Below, piece by piece: positions 1 to 8,329 of a DNA stretch of 52,008 nucleotides; position 1 is the stretch's first letter; each line of letters begins with the position of its first letter. Both the position numbers and the translations under genes were made by a program. The DNA lies in assembly GCA_050699035.1 (NCBI GenBank), contig JBOHDE010000003.1, positions 1-52,008 on the forward strand. The letters are read 5' to 3'. This DNA comes from WHTB01 sp050699035. Its GTDB lineage: Bacteria > Actinomycetota > Actinomycetes > Propionibacteriales > Nocardioidaceae. Under the pieces are notes generated by a model. It did not search any database. It had not been told where the DNA came from and was given only the letters and a program-made list of their open reading frames with translations.

Positions 1-153
1 AAGACGATGGGTCACGCCGGGGCGATCGTGTCCGGGTCGTCGGGCACCGCCGAGGCGAAGAAGACCGCGTTGGAGGCGGCCGGGGTCAGGGTCGGCAAGA
101 CCCCCTCCGAGACCGCCCAGCTGATGCGCGAGGTCCTCGAGACCACCGGCTGA
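1..153 (+). CDS. sucD: Succinyl-CoA synthetase alpha subunit, 3' end (partial)
   Basis: The window opens inside this gene. The last 50 codons include MGHAGAIVSGSSGTAEAKK and GKTPSETAQLM, the C-terminal signature of the ADP/GDP-forming succinyl-CoA ligase alpha subunit; the conserved His of the MGHAGAI motif is the residue phosphorylated during catalysis in this family. The enzyme converts succinyl-CoA to succinate with nucleotide triphosphate formation in the TCA cycle, as a heterotetramer with SucC. sucC should lie immediately to the left, outside the window. The gene ends at a TGA and is followed after 11 bp by a long palindrome shared with the convergent minus-strand gene. Confidence 0.95.
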   Translation, partial: KTMGHAGAIVSGSSGTAEAKKTALEAAGVRVGKTPSETAQLMREVLETTG

Positions 154-164
154 CCCCTTCCGCT

Positions 165-214
165 GAGTGTGACGTTTTCGACGACACGCCGGCGTGTCGC
201 GTCGAAAACGTCAC
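165..214. repeat. Long palindromic hairpin element, copy 1 (probable bidirectional terminator)
   Basis: A near-perfect inverted repeat: GTGACGTTTTCGACG (169-183) matches its reverse complement at 200-214 around the core ACACGCCGGCGTGT. It lies between the stops of convergent genes, where it could terminate transcription both ways. The 20-base core at 182-201 recurs exactly at 17368-17387 inside a second, similar palindrome, so this is a repeat family and not just a one-off terminator. Confidence 0.85.
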
Positions 215-216
215 GG

Positions 217-1083
217 TCAGCGGGCGAGGCGCTCGGCGGCGACCGGCAGGGTCCGGATCTGCGGGTGCAGCGGCAGCCCGGTATCGGCCTCCTGCTCCTT
301 GTTGTAGGCCCAGTTGTTGTCCTGGCCTCGGACGATGATGCCGACCACCACCACACGGTCGCCGTTGATCACGACTCCCATGCTGTCGAAGAAGCCGACC
401 TCGGACTCGAGCGTGTCGGCGTACATCCCCTCGATGTACTGCGCCTCACCCTCCGGAACCGCAAGCCGTACCCAGTCCCCCATGTCAGGCCGGGGCTCAC
501 CGCCTCGTTCGCGGACGAGCTGTTCGCAACCGTCGCCGGCCTCGATCAGCAGGTCGTAGACGGCGCGGGCGGCGTCGGCGGAGCCGAACTGCATCGTGAT
601 CGCCTCCGCCTGGGGATTCTCGCCGGCGCTGCGGAACTTCTCGTGCCACAGCTCGGCCACGCCTCGATCCGCCGACAGGTTTGCGAGGACCTCGGTGTAG
701 CAGCCGGTGTCGCTGGACTCGAAGGACTCGGTCAGGCCGATCGAACCCCACTCGACTTCCGGACCCCAAGCGATGTCGCCGGCAGTCAGCCGCTGGTCCT
801 CGGTCAGCTCGGGAGCAGTCTCGATCGGCGTCTGAGTCGGGGCAGGTGTCCGTGTCGGCGCGATCGGCTGCGGAGCGGTCCCGAGGACATTGCCCGCCGC
901 GGCGACGGCCACACCGGCGCACAGAGCCACGGCGAGGCAGGCCGTGGCGACAGTGGTCGCGACCCGGCGGCGGTGCCGGCGGGCGCCCCGTGCGCGTACG
1001 TCGACTGCAGGGAGCGGGGTGGCCAGATCCCGACCTTCGCGGGCGAGCGCGCTGAGCTCGGCGATCGGGTCGCGGTCAGGCAT
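217..1083 (-). CDS. Single-pass membrane protein, probable partner of the adjacent ECF sigma factor
   Basis: A 288-residue protein with a short basic cytoplasmic N-terminus (residues 1-40, ending in an RRHRRR run), one transmembrane helix (about 41-63) and an extracytoplasmic region of about 220 residues that starts with a Pro/Thr-rich linker. The start overlaps the end of the sigma factor gene by 8 bp, so the two are translationally coupled. The layout resembles anti-sigma factors or sensor partners of SigE-family ECF factors, but the N-terminus is too short for a classical zinc-binding anti-sigma domain and no HxxxCxxC motif is present. The role as sigma regulator is inferred from context. 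The sensory part resembles the outer domain of the fused protein at 2881-4740 only in general character. Confidence 0.75.
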   Translation of the reverse strand: MPDRDPIAELSALAREGRDLATPLPAVDVRARGARRHRRRVATTVATACLAVALCAGVAVAAAGNVLGTAPQPIAPTRTPAPTQTPIETAPELTEDQRLTAGDIAWGPEVEWGSIGLTESFESSDTGCYTEVLANLSADRGVAELWHEKFRSAGENPQAEAITMQFGSADAARAVYDLLIEAGDGCEQLVRERGGEPRPDMGDWVRLAVPEGEAQYIEGMYADTLESEVGFFDSMGVVINGDRVVVVGIIVRGQDNNWAYNKEQEADTGLPLHPQIRTLPVAAERLAR

Positions 1084-1573
1084 GACGAGCCTCCTCGTTC
1101 TGGTCGTCGGTGAGCAGCGCCGCCAACGCTGTGCGGCCGCGGGACAGCCGCGCCTTCACGGTGCCGCTGGGGGCTCCGGTCTCCCGGGCGACCTCGTCGA
1201 CCGACAGGTCGCACAGGTGGTGCAGCACGATCGCCCGACGCTGTTCCTCGGGCAGCTGCTTGAGCGCCGCCACGAGAGCCGTGTGCGCGACGCCGGGCTC
1301 ACGTGGTGGCGCGGGCAGATGGGCGCGGTCGGGCGGCAGCAGCGAACGACGGGTGCGCCGCCAGCGGCTGACCGCGAGTCGCCAGGCGACGGTGCGTACC
1401 CATGCTTCTGGTGCGTGGGCGGCCTCGAGCTGCTTGCGGTGGTCCCAGGCGCGTACGAACGCCTCCTGCACGCAGTCCTGCGCCTCGGTGAAGTTGCCGC
1501 ACATCGCGTACACCTGGCCGACGAGGCGGCCGAACGACGCCGTGTAGAACGCGTCGAACGTGTCAGCATCCAC
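1076..1573 (-). CDS. ECF RNA polymerase sigma factor, SigE family
   Basis: A 165-residue protein with sigma region 2 (residues about 5-75: FDAFYTASFGRLVGQVYA, then DCVQEAFVRAWDH and PEAWVRTVAWRLA) and region 4 (about 105-155: LPEEQRRAIVLHHLCDLSV and TGAPSGTVKARLSRGR, a helix-turn-helix). This matches the actinobacterial 'SigE family' of ECF factors that direct RNA polymerase to alternative promoters. Translation starts at a GTG preceded by AAGGGGGAG. The gene follows kynU by 61 bp on the same strand and overlaps its membrane partner by 8 bp, so the three may be cotranscribed. Confidence 0.93.
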   Translation of the reverse strand: MDADTFDAFYTASFGRLVGQVYAMCGNFTEAQDCVQEAFVRAWDHRKQLEAAHAPEAWVRTVAWRLAVSRWRRTRRSLLPPDRAHLPAPPREPGVAHTALVAALKQLPEEQRRAIVLHHLCDLSVDEVARETGAPSGTVKARLSRGRTALAALLTDDQNEEARHA

Positions 1574-1634
1574 CGGCTCCCCCTTCTCGATTGTTACGAG
1601 TGTCTACGCCTTGGGGGTCTCGGCGGTTGCCACA

Positions 1635-2870
1635 TCAGGTCACAGACTGGCGTACGGCGTACTCGGGCCGCGCGAACTCCTCGCCGTCGAGTACGGCCAC
1701 CAGCTGCTCGACCGCCGCGTCGACGTCGACATGACGCAGGTAGAGCGGCGCGAAGCCGAACCGGGCGATGTCCGGTGCTCGGAAGTCGCCGACGACCCGG
1801 CGGGCGGCCAGGGCCTGGACGAGACCGAACGCCTCCGGGTGCCGCAGCGACACCTGGCTGCCGCGCCGCTCCGGGTCGATCGGCGTGACGACCTCGAGGT
1901 CGGTGTGAGCCTGCACCAGGTCGATGAACCGTCCGGTGAGCGACAGCGACTTCGCCCGCAGCAGCGCGAGGTCGACCCCGTCGAACGCGTCGAGGGCGGT
2001 GTCGAGGGCGACCAGCGAGAGCAGCGGCGCGGTGCCGACCCGCAGCCGTCCGATACCCGTCCGCGGCGTGTAGTCGCGCTGCATCGCGAACGGCTCGGCG
2101 TGCCCCCACCAACCGGTGATCGCGTGGTCGAGGTCGGCGTGCAGGCGCCGGGCGACGAAGGAGTACGCCGGTGCGCCGCTGCCGCCGTTGAGGTACTTGT
2201 AGCTGCAGCCCACGGCCAGGTCGGCGTCAATGGCGTGCAGGTCGAACGGCACGGCGCCGGTCGTGTGGCAGAGGTCCCAGAGCATCAGCGCGCCGGCGGC
2301 GTGGACGCCGGCGGTGATCGCCGACTCGTCGTACTTCCGACCGGTGCGGAAGTCGACATGGGTCAGGCAGACGACCGCAGTGTCGTCGTCGACGGCCGCG
2401 AGCGGGTCCGCCGGGTCGCACCAGCGCAGCTCCCGGTCGAAGGTGCGCGCGACCGACGCGGCGATGTAGCCGTCGGTCGGGAAGGTGGTCGGCTCGACCA
2501 CGACGACGCGCCGGTCCGGCCGGGCGCGAACCGCGGCGGCCAGCAGGTTGAACAGGTTGACCGACGTCGAGTCCGCCGCGACGACCTCGTCGGCGTCAGC
2601 ACCGACGAGCGGCGCGATCTTCGCGGCGACCCGCTCCGGCAGGTCGGACCAGCCGGCGGTGTTCCACGAGGCGTACAGGTCGTGGCCCCACTCGCGCGTG
2701 ACGACGTCGGCGACCCGTTCCTTGACCCCGCGCGGGAGCGCGCCGAGCGAGTTGCCCTCGAGGTAGATCAGCCCGCTGGGCAGCTCGAAACGGTCCCGCG
2801 TGTACGCGAGGGGGTCGTCACGGTCCAGTCGCTGCGCAGCGCTGCCGGTCGTGCCGCCCACGTCGGTCAT
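1635..2870 (-). CDS. kynU: Kynureninase
   Basis: A 411-residue PLP-dependent fold-type I enzyme that cleaves L-kynurenine to anthranilate and alanine in tryptophan catabolism. Family hallmarks are YLEGNSLGALP near the N-terminus, DSTSVNLFNLL, VVEPTTFPTDGYIA, WDLCHTTGAVPFDL and the PLP-lysine motif CSYKYLNGGSGAPAY with Lys225 as Schiff-base residue. Length is normal. No tryptophan 2,3-dioxygenase or formamidase gene is visible nearby, so the rest of the pathway must be elsewhere. It lies 10 bp downstream of a fused sigma-like gene and 61 bp upstream of an ECF sigma gene, all on the minus strand; the upstream region has no clear Shine-Dalgarno sequence, suggesting coupling to the preceding gene. 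Confidence 0.95.
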   Translation of the reverse strand: MTDVGGTTGSAAQRLDRDDPLAYTRDRFELPSGLIYLEGNSLGALPRGVKERVADVVTREWGHDLYASWNTAGWSDLPERVAAKIAPLVGADADEVVAADSTSVNLFNLLAAAVRARPDRRVVVVEPTTFPTDGYIAASVARTFDRELRWCDPADPLAAVDDDTAVVCLTHVDFRTGRKYDESAITAGVHAAGALMLWDLCHTTGAVPFDLHAIDADLAVGCSYKYLNGGSGAPAYSFVARRLHADLDHAITGWWGHAEPFAMQRDYTPRTGIGRLRVGTAPLLSLVALDTALDAFDGVDLALLRAKSLSLTGRFIDLVQAHTDLEVVTPIDPERRGSQVSLRHPEAFGLVQALAARRVVGDFRAPDIARFGFAPLYLRHVDVDAAVEQLVAVLDGEEFARPEYAVRQSVT

Positions 2871-2880
2871 GGGCGTCAGG

Positions 2881-4740
2881 CTACGAGGGGATGGTGCTCA
2901 GCCGCTCACCGGCCCGGATCACCAGGGCGCGGAACCGTTGCGGTGTCATGTCGTAGCTGCCGCTCGGTGAGAGGTTCACCTGGGCGATGTGTTTGCCGCG
3001 CCGGACCAGGGCGACGCGGTACGTCGCCGTCCGGCCCTCGGACAGCTCGAACTGGAACCGCCACACCCGGGCCTTCGTGCGCCCGGAGGTGATCGTCGTG
3101 GCGTCCGAGACGGTGGCGTTGATCTCGCGGTCGGCGCAGTCCGCGACCGTGTCCTCGACCTTGCGGACGAAACGTGCGGCCGTGTTGGAGCTGCCGAACG
3201 TGCCGACCGTCTCGGACAGCCCGAAGCCGTCCGGCACGAACTTCGCCTTCGGGATCACGAAGATCCGGGCGCGGGCCTTGCTGCTCTTGGCGAAGGTGGC
3301 CCGGTCGCAGGGCGTCGACGACGGGTTCTTGCCGGCCGACTTGGGCTTGGTGGCGGCCCACGGACTGGCGACACCCTTGATCTGGGGCAGGTCGAGCGGT
3401 GCCAAGAACCCTGGGTTGGACTGCAGCGCCGGCACGGGTACCGGGCGCAACGTCGGTTTCGCCGTCGCACAGCTGCCCTCGCCGACCTTGCAGACGGTCG
3501 AGACGGTCATCGCCAACCGCTTCACCACGCGTGCCTCGGAGATCGGCTTCTTGCCCGTCGTGGTGGCGACCACCGCGCTGGTGAGCTTGCCCGTACGGGC
3601 GACGCCGACGGTGATGTTCTTCGCCCGCTTGCCACCCTCGCGCAGCGACACCACGGTGGCCTGGTCGCCGAGACCGCCGACGGTCTGCACCTGCAGTAGC
3701 TGGATGCTCTCCTGCGTACAGGTGGCGAACCACGAGCGCATCTCGGCGTAGGCCCTGGACGCGTGCTTGGCCGAGGTGGACTGCTCGATCACCTGCAAGG
3801 CGTTCGTGTCGGGCGCGCCGACCGCCTCGAACTGGCGGATGAGCACCTGCTTGGCGTCCGGGTCGGCGAGGGTGCGCCGCTGGCACAGGGTGTACGCGCC
3901 GTCCTTGTTCAGCGGGCCGGACGTCGTCATCGCCGTACTCCACTGCGTGTGTTGCGGGCTCAGCGAGCGCAGGTCGCGCAGCGCGAGCAGGTCGCTGGTG
4001 CCCAACGTCCGAGCCGCGGTCGGTTCGGCCTTCGGCGCCGGCTTGGCCCCGGCCGGCGTGTCGTCGGTCACCGACGCGGCGGTGGTGGGTGGGGACTGCT
4101 GGGTGATCAGCGAGCCGCCACCGACGATCAGTGCGGCCGCCGCGGCGACGCCGAGAACGGTGTGCTGGCGCAGCCGCTTGTCCCCGGCCCGGCGTACCGC
4201 GGACGCCCGCATCAGGGTGATCCGGGCGGCGTCTGTCTCGATGTCGCGCAGGGCCTGCTCGAGTGTGGGCCCGGGCGTGGGCTGGTCGGCGCCCGCGGCC
4301 GAGTCGTCCCAGGCGGCCTCCGCGCGGATGAGCGTGTTCGCCGCGGCCGTGGTGGTCACGCCGGCCTCGCGCGCGAGCTGGTCGTCGGGTAGCCCGGCCA
4401 GGTGGTGCAAGACGGCGACGCGGCGTTGGTTGATCGACAGGTCCTGCAGCCGGTCGGCGTACGCATCCGCCGGGACCGCGCCCTGCGACCGCGGTCGGCG
4501 GTAGTGGAGCCGACGGCGCCGCGGCAGTTGGCTCCCGGCGACCCGCCAGGCCTCGGCGCGCACCCAGGCGACCGGGTCGTCGAGGTGGGTCACCTTCGAC
4601 CAGTGGCTCCACGCATGCGCGAAGCCGTGCTCGACGGCAGAGGCCGCGCCGTCGACATTGCCGGTCAGAGCGTAGGTCTGGTGCAGCAGCGAGGCGCGGG
4701 TGCCGTGGTAGAACGCGTCGAAGTCGTCGACCCGTGACAT
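2881..4740 (-). CDS. Sigma-factor-like / transmembrane / extracellular sensor fusion protein
   Basis: A 619-residue protein starting at an ATG preceded by GGGAGCG; an earlier in-frame ATG at 4779 lacks support. Residues 7-70 resemble ECF sigma region 2 (DDFDAFYHGTRASLLHQTYAL, VAWVRAEAWRVA) and residues 98-142 resemble region 4 (LSINQRRVAVLHHLAGLPDD, EAGVTTTAAANTLIRAE). A basic stretch and one transmembrane helix (about 194-212) follow, then some 400 extracytoplasmic residues with two Cys-containing sensor-like halves (RSWFATCTQ; VEDTVADCADR). The polymerase-binding segment is diverged from its neighbour: the usual DCVQEAFVRAW reads SAVEHGFAHAW. Known: some ECF families carry extra C-terminal domains. 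Inferred: a membrane-tethered sigma paralogue fused to its own sensor, related to the separate sigma/membrane pair just downstream of kynU. Confidence 0.75.
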   Translation of the reverse strand: MSRVDDFDAFYHGTRASLLHQTYALTGNVDGAASAVEHGFAHAWSHWSKVTHLDDPVAWVRAEAWRVAGSQLPRRRRLHYRRPRSQGAVPADAYADRLQDLSINQRRVAVLHHLAGLPDDQLAREAGVTTTAAANTLIRAEAAWDDSAAGADQPTPGPTLEQALRDIETDAARITLMRASAVRRAGDKRLRQHTVLGVAAAAALIVGGGSLITQQSPPTTAASVTDDTPAGAKPAPKAEPTAARTLGTSDLLALRDLRSLSPQHTQWSTAMTTSGPLNKDGAYTLCQRRTLADPDAKQVLIRQFEAVGAPDTNALQVIEQSTSAKHASRAYAEMRSWFATCTQESIQLLQVQTVGGLGDQATVVSLREGGKRAKNITVGVARTGKLTSAVVATTTGKKPISEARVVKRLAMTVSTVCKVGEGSCATAKPTLRPVPVPALQSNPGFLAPLDLPQIKGVASPWAATKPKSAGKNPSSTPCDRATFAKSSKARARIFVIPKAKFVPDGFGLSETVGTFGSSNTAARFVRKVEDTVADCADREINATVSDATTITSGRTKARVWRFQFELSEGRTATYRVALVRRGKHIAQVNLSPSGSYDMTPQRFRALVIRAGERLSTIPS

Positions 4741-4892
4741 GCCACGCTCCCGGTTTGGTTTCGGCGGTCTGATCCTCACTGAAGGTACGGGAGGTCGGCA
4801 AGGGACGGAAATCTCCCGGTGACCGGGGTTACATCCCCCGCGGGGGCGTCGCTCGGCGTGTCCGCGCGCCTACTTCGGTCTCGGCGGCGACG

Positions 4893-6101
4893 ATGGGAGC
4901 GATGACTGACCTCCTGGGCCGAGCCGACCGCGGGGTCGAGGGCGCGGCTGTTCGCGGGAGTCGACAGGCGGAGCTGCCCGCGTCGGTCGCCGCGGCGGCG
5001 AGCGCCGTCGCCGCGGTGCTGTCGGGCCTCGCTGGGTGCCTGCTGCTGGCGATGGTCGGCTGGGTCGCCGGTCCGCGCGGCGAGGTGGTCGAGGGGGTAC
5101 GCGCCGGCGCGCTCGGCTGGCTGATGGGTCACGGCAGCGGCCTGCAGGTGGGTACGACCGAGATCAGCGCGACCCCGCTCGGCCTGACCCTGCTGCTCGG
5201 GGCGGTGGTCTGGCGCGGTGGCCGGTGGGCCGCCGAGCAGTCCGAGGTCGCCGACGCGCGAGCCGTCGTCCTGTCGGCCGCCACCTTGGCTGCGTGCTAT
5301 GCCGCACTGGCGACTCTGGTGTCCCTGCTCGCGTCCAGCGACGCGGCGTCGGTGTCGCCGCTGCGGGCGATGGTCGGCTCGTTCCTCGTCGCCGTGGTCT
5401 TCGGCGGTGCCGGCCTCGCCGTCGGTGCGGGCGGCCTGCGCGGACTGACCGCGGGTTGGCCGGACGATGTCGTCGCCGCCCTCCGCGGCGGGCTGGGCAC
5501 GGTCGCGGTGCTGCTGGGCCTCGGCGCGGCCGCGGTGACGGTGGGCCTGGTGGCTGACTTCGGTCGGGCCGCGACGGTGGCCGACTCGCTGGCGGCTGGG
5601 ACGGTCGGCGGTGCCGTCCTCACGGTCCTCGGCGTTCTCCTGCTGCCGAACGCCGCCCTGCTCGCGTCGGCGTACCTGATGGGTCCGGGCTTCGTCCTCG
5701 GCACCGGCACCCTGGTCGCCCCGACCGGTGTCGACCTCGGCCCGGTGCCCGCCGTACCCCTGCTCGCGGCCCTGCCCAGCGACGGTGCGGCGCCGGTCTG
5801 GGCGCTGCTGTTGGTCGGCGCGCCGGTGCTGGCGGGAGCGATCGGGGCAGCGGTCGCGCTGCGCGCCCATCCGGTCGACGCGCTCGACGCCGCCGCGCTC
5901 CGCGGTGGGGTGGCTGGTGTGCTCGGCGGCACCGTCGCCGGGCTGCTGACCGGGCTGGCCGGGGGCTCCGTCGGGCCGGGCCGGATGGCCGACGTCGGCG
6001 CCTTGGTGTGGCAGTGCGCGGGGGTCGCCGGCGTGGCGGCGGGCATCGGCGGAGCCGTCGCCGGTCTCGTCCTCGCGTGGCGGGCTCGACGCCGGGCTTG
6101 A
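4893..6101 (+). CDS. perM: DUF6350 polytopic membrane protein (PerM-like)
   Basis: A protein of about 402 residues made almost entirely of Ala/Gly/Val/Leu-rich transmembrane segments (roughly nine or ten) separated by short loops. Family assignment rests on composition plus position directly upstream of purN and purH, the same place as PerM (Rv0955) in Mycobacterium tuberculosis, a membrane protein implicated in cell division and persistence. Two ATG codons (4893, 4902) compete; GGGAG lies too close to the second and the first has a weak ribosome site, so the exact start is open. The gene is divergent from the fused sigma-like gene across 152 bp that includes a CCCCCGCGGGGG palindrome near 4840. 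It ends 54 bp before purN. Confidence 0.7.
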   Translation: MGAMTDLLGRADRGVEGAAVRGSRQAELPASVAAAASAVAAVLSGLAGCLLLAMVGWVAGPRGEVVEGVRAGALGWLMGHGSGLQVGTTEISATPLGLTLLLGAVVWRGGRWAAEQSEVADARAVVLSAATLAACYAALATLVSLLASSDAASVSPLRAMVGSFLVAVVFGGAGLAVGAGGLRGLTAGWPDDVVAALRGGLGTVAVLLGLGAAAVTVGLVADFGRAATVADSLAAGTVGGAVLTVLGVLLLPNAALLASAYLMGPGFVLGTGTLVAPTGVDLGPVPAVPLLAALPSDGAAPVWALLLVGAPVLAGAIGAAVALRAHPVDALDAAALRGGVAGVLGGTVAGLLTGLAGGSVGPGRMADVGALVWQCAGVAGVAAGIGGAVAGLVLAWRARRRA

Positions 6102-6116
6102 CACCACCGTCAGCCG

Positions 6117-6148
6117 TTGACCGCAGCGCCGTCGCGGATCGCTATCGT
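6117..6148 (+). promoter_or_regulatory. Probable leaderless promoter of purN-purH
   Basis: TATCGT (6143-6148) ends 7 bp before the purN GTG at 6156, the spacing expected for an actinobacterial -10 box with transcription starting at the initiation codon. TTGACC at 6117-6122 is a possible -35 box, but the 20-bp spacer is long. The same TANNNT-6/7 nt-start arrangement recurs at 11790, 34372, 42698 and 43717. Confidence 0.5.
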
Positions 6149-6155
6149 GTGCGGC

Positions 6156-6764
6156 GTGTCCGCCCGCGTCGTCGTCCTCGTCTCCGGGGCCGGAACCAAC
6201 CTGCAGGCCCTGCTCGACGCGTGCGCGGACCCTTCGTACGGTGCGACCGTGGTCGCGGGCGGCGCCGACCGCGACGGCATCGAGGGGCTGGCCCGAGCCG
6301 AGCGAGCCGGCCTGCCGACATTCGTGCACCGGGTCGGCGAGTACGCCAGCCGGGCGGAATGGGACAAGGCGCTGACCGCGTCGGTCGGGTCGTTCGAGCC
6401 GGACCTGGTCGTGCTGGCCGGGTTCATGAAGCTCACCGGCGAGGCGTTCCTGGCGGCGTTCGGCGGCCGGACGGTCAACACCCACCCGGCGCTGTCGCCG
6501 TCGTTCCCCGGCATGCACGGCCCGCGGGAGGCCCTGGAGTACGGCGTCAAGGTCACCGGCTGCACGCTGTTCGTCGTCGACGCCGGTGTGGACAGCGGGC
6601 CAATCGTGGCGCAGGCCCCCGTACCCGTCGCCGCCGACGACACCGTGGACTCGCTGCACGAACGCATCAAGACCGTCGAGCGGGCGATGCTCGTCGACGC
6701 GGTGGGCCGGATGGCCCGCGAAGGATTCACCGTCTCCGGCAGGAAGGTTCGGTTCGGCTCGTGA
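6156..6764 (+). CDS. purN: Phosphoribosylglycinamide formyltransferase
   Basis: A 202-residue enzyme that transfers the formyl group of 10-formyl-THF to GAR, the third step of purine synthesis. Conserved elements are VVLVSGAGTNLQALLD at the N-terminus, LAGFMKLTGEAFL, the catalytic NTHPALSPSFPGMHG (Asn and His) and GVDSGPIVAQAPVPV (catalytic Asp). The GTG at 6156 is chosen because the family begins just before VVLVSG and because a -10 box lies 7 bp upstream; a longer frame from TTG at 6117 would place that promoter inside the gene. The stop overlaps the purH start (GTGA), so the two genes are coupled. Confidence 0.95.
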   Translation: MSARVVVLVSGAGTNLQALLDACADPSYGATVVAGGADRDGIEGLARAERAGLPTFVHRVGEYASRAEWDKALTASVGSFEPDLVVLAGFMKLTGEAFLAAFGGRTVNTHPALSPSFPGMHGPREALEYGVKVTGCTLFVVDAGVDSGPIVAQAPVPVAADDTVDSLHERIKTVERAMLVDAVGRMAREGFTVSGRKVRFGS

Positions 6765-8329
6765 GCACCGAAGACCGGCGCCCGATCACGCGCGCCCTGA
6801 TCTCCGTCTACGACAAGACCGGGCTGGAAGAGCTGGCCCGCGGTCTCCATGACGCCGGCGTCGCGCTGGTCTCCACCGGGTCGACCGCTCTTCGGATCGC
6901 CGCCGCCGGCGTGCCCGTTACCAAGGTCGAGGAGCTGACCGAGTTCCCGGAGTGTCTCGACGGCCGGGTGAAGACGCTGCACCCGGCCGTGCACGCCGGG
7001 ATCCTGGCCGACCTGCGGCTCGAGTCGCACCGCGTGCAGCTCGCCGAGCTCGGGATCGAGCCGTTCGACCTGGTGGTGTCCAACCTCTACCCGTTCACCG
7101 ACACGGTGGCGTCGGGCGCGTCCGAGGACGAGTGCGTGGAGCAGATCGACATCGGCGGGCCGTCGATGGTGCGGGCCGCGGCCAAGAACCACGCCAGCGT
7201 GGCGATCGTCGTGTCGCCGGCGGTCTACGGGGACGTGCTGGCGGCGGTGGCTGCGGGCGGCTTCACCCTCGCGGCCCGGCAGCGGCTGGCCGCGGAGGCG
7301 TTCGTGCACACCGCGACGTACGACGTGAACGTCGCCTCCTGGATGGGCAGCACGATCACCGACACCAGCGAGGGCACCGGCTGGCCGGCCTGGGTCGGCG
7401 CGACGTGGAACAAGTCGGCGGTGCTGCGCTACGGCGAGAACCCGCACCAGCGCGCGGCGCTCTACACGTCCGGCTTCGTGCCCGAGCCGGGGCTGGCGCA
7501 GGCCGAGCAGCTGCATGGCAAGGAGATGTCGTACAACAACGTGGTCGACGCGGACGCGGCCCGACGGGCGGCGTACGACTTCGACGGGCCGGCGGTCGCC
7601 ATCATCAAGCACGCCAACCCGTGCGGCATCGCGGTCGGCGCCGACGTGGCCGAAGCGCACCGCAAGGCGCACGCGTGCGACCCGGTGTCGGCCTTCGGCG
7701 GGGTGATCGCGGTGAACCGGCCGGTGTCGGTGGAGATGGCCCGGCAGGTGGCGGAGGTGTTCACCGAGGTCGTGGTCGCCCCGGCGTACGACGACGAGGC
7801 GGTCGAGGTCCTCACCGTGAAGAAGAACATCCGACTGCTGGTGGCCGGCGACGCGAGCCGCGGGGGGATCGAGATGCGCGCGATCTCGGGCGGGCTGCTG
7901 CTGCAGGCCCGGGATGCGATCGACGCGGCCGGTGACGCGGCGGCGTCGTGGCAGCTGGCGACCGGGTCGGCGTTGTCGGACGCGGAGCTGGCGGAGCTGG
8001 AGTTCGCCTGGCGGGCCTGCCGGGCGGTGAAGTCCAACGCGATCCTGCTGGCGTCCGGGGGAGCGACGGTGGGGGTCGGCATGGGTCAGGTCAACCGGGT
8101 CGACTCGGCCCGGCTGGCGGTGTCGCGGGCCGGGTCGCGGGCGGCCGGCTCGTTCGCTGCGTCGGACGCGTTCTTCCCGTTCGCCGACGGGCTGCAGGTG
8201 CTGCTCGACGCCGGCGTACGGGCGGTCGTGCAGCCCGGCGGGTCGGTTCGCGACGAGGAGGTCATCGGCGCGGCCAAGGCGGCCGGAGCCACGATGTATC
8301 TCACCGGCACCCGCCACTTCTTCCACTGA
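6761..8329 (+). CDS. purH: Bifunctional AICAR formyltransferase / IMP cyclohydrolase
   Basis: A 522-residue enzyme catalysing the last two steps of IMP synthesis. The N-terminal cyclohydrolase domain (about 1-200) shows ALISVYDKTG, LVSTGSTA, DGRVKTLHP and DIGGPSMVRAAAKNH. The C-terminal AICAR transformylase domain (about 205-522) shows RYGENPHQRAALY, IIKHANPCGIA, DPVSAFGGVIAVN, KSNAILLA and YLTGTRHFFH at the end. It starts at a GTG that overlaps the purN stop. Length is normal. It uses 10-formyl-THF, which links it to the neighbouring folD gene. Confidence 0.97.
   Translation: MSTEDRRPITRALISVYDKTGLEELARGLHDAGVALVSTGSTALRIAAAGVPVTKVEELTEFPECLDGRVKTLHPAVHAGILADLRLESHRVQLAELGIEPFDLVVSNLYPFTDTVASGASEDECVEQIDIGGPSMVRAAAKNHASVAIVVSPAVYGDVLAAVAAGGFTLAARQRLAAEAFVHTATYDVNVASWMGSTITDTSEGTGWPAWVGATWNKSAVLRYGENPHQRAALYTSGFVPEPGLAQAEQLHGKEMSYNNVVDADAARRAAYDFDGPAVAIIKHANPCGIAVGADVAEAHRKAHACDPVSAFGGVIAVNRPVSVEMARQVAEVFTEVVVAPAYDDEAVEVLTVKKNIRLLVAGDASRGGIEMRAISGGLLLQARDAIDAAGDAAASWQLATGSALSDAELAELEFAWRACRAVKSNAILLASGGATVGVGMGQVNRVDSARLAVSRAGSRAAGSFAASDAFFPFADGLQVLLDAGVRAVVQPGGSVRDEEVIGAAKAAGATMYLTGTRHFFH

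Noticed and set aside
5297..6046. A 249-codon minus-strand frame inside perM
   Set aside because: Ala/Pro/Thr-rich shadow frame antisense to a hydrophobic membrane protein, with no ribosome site or neighbours to support it.
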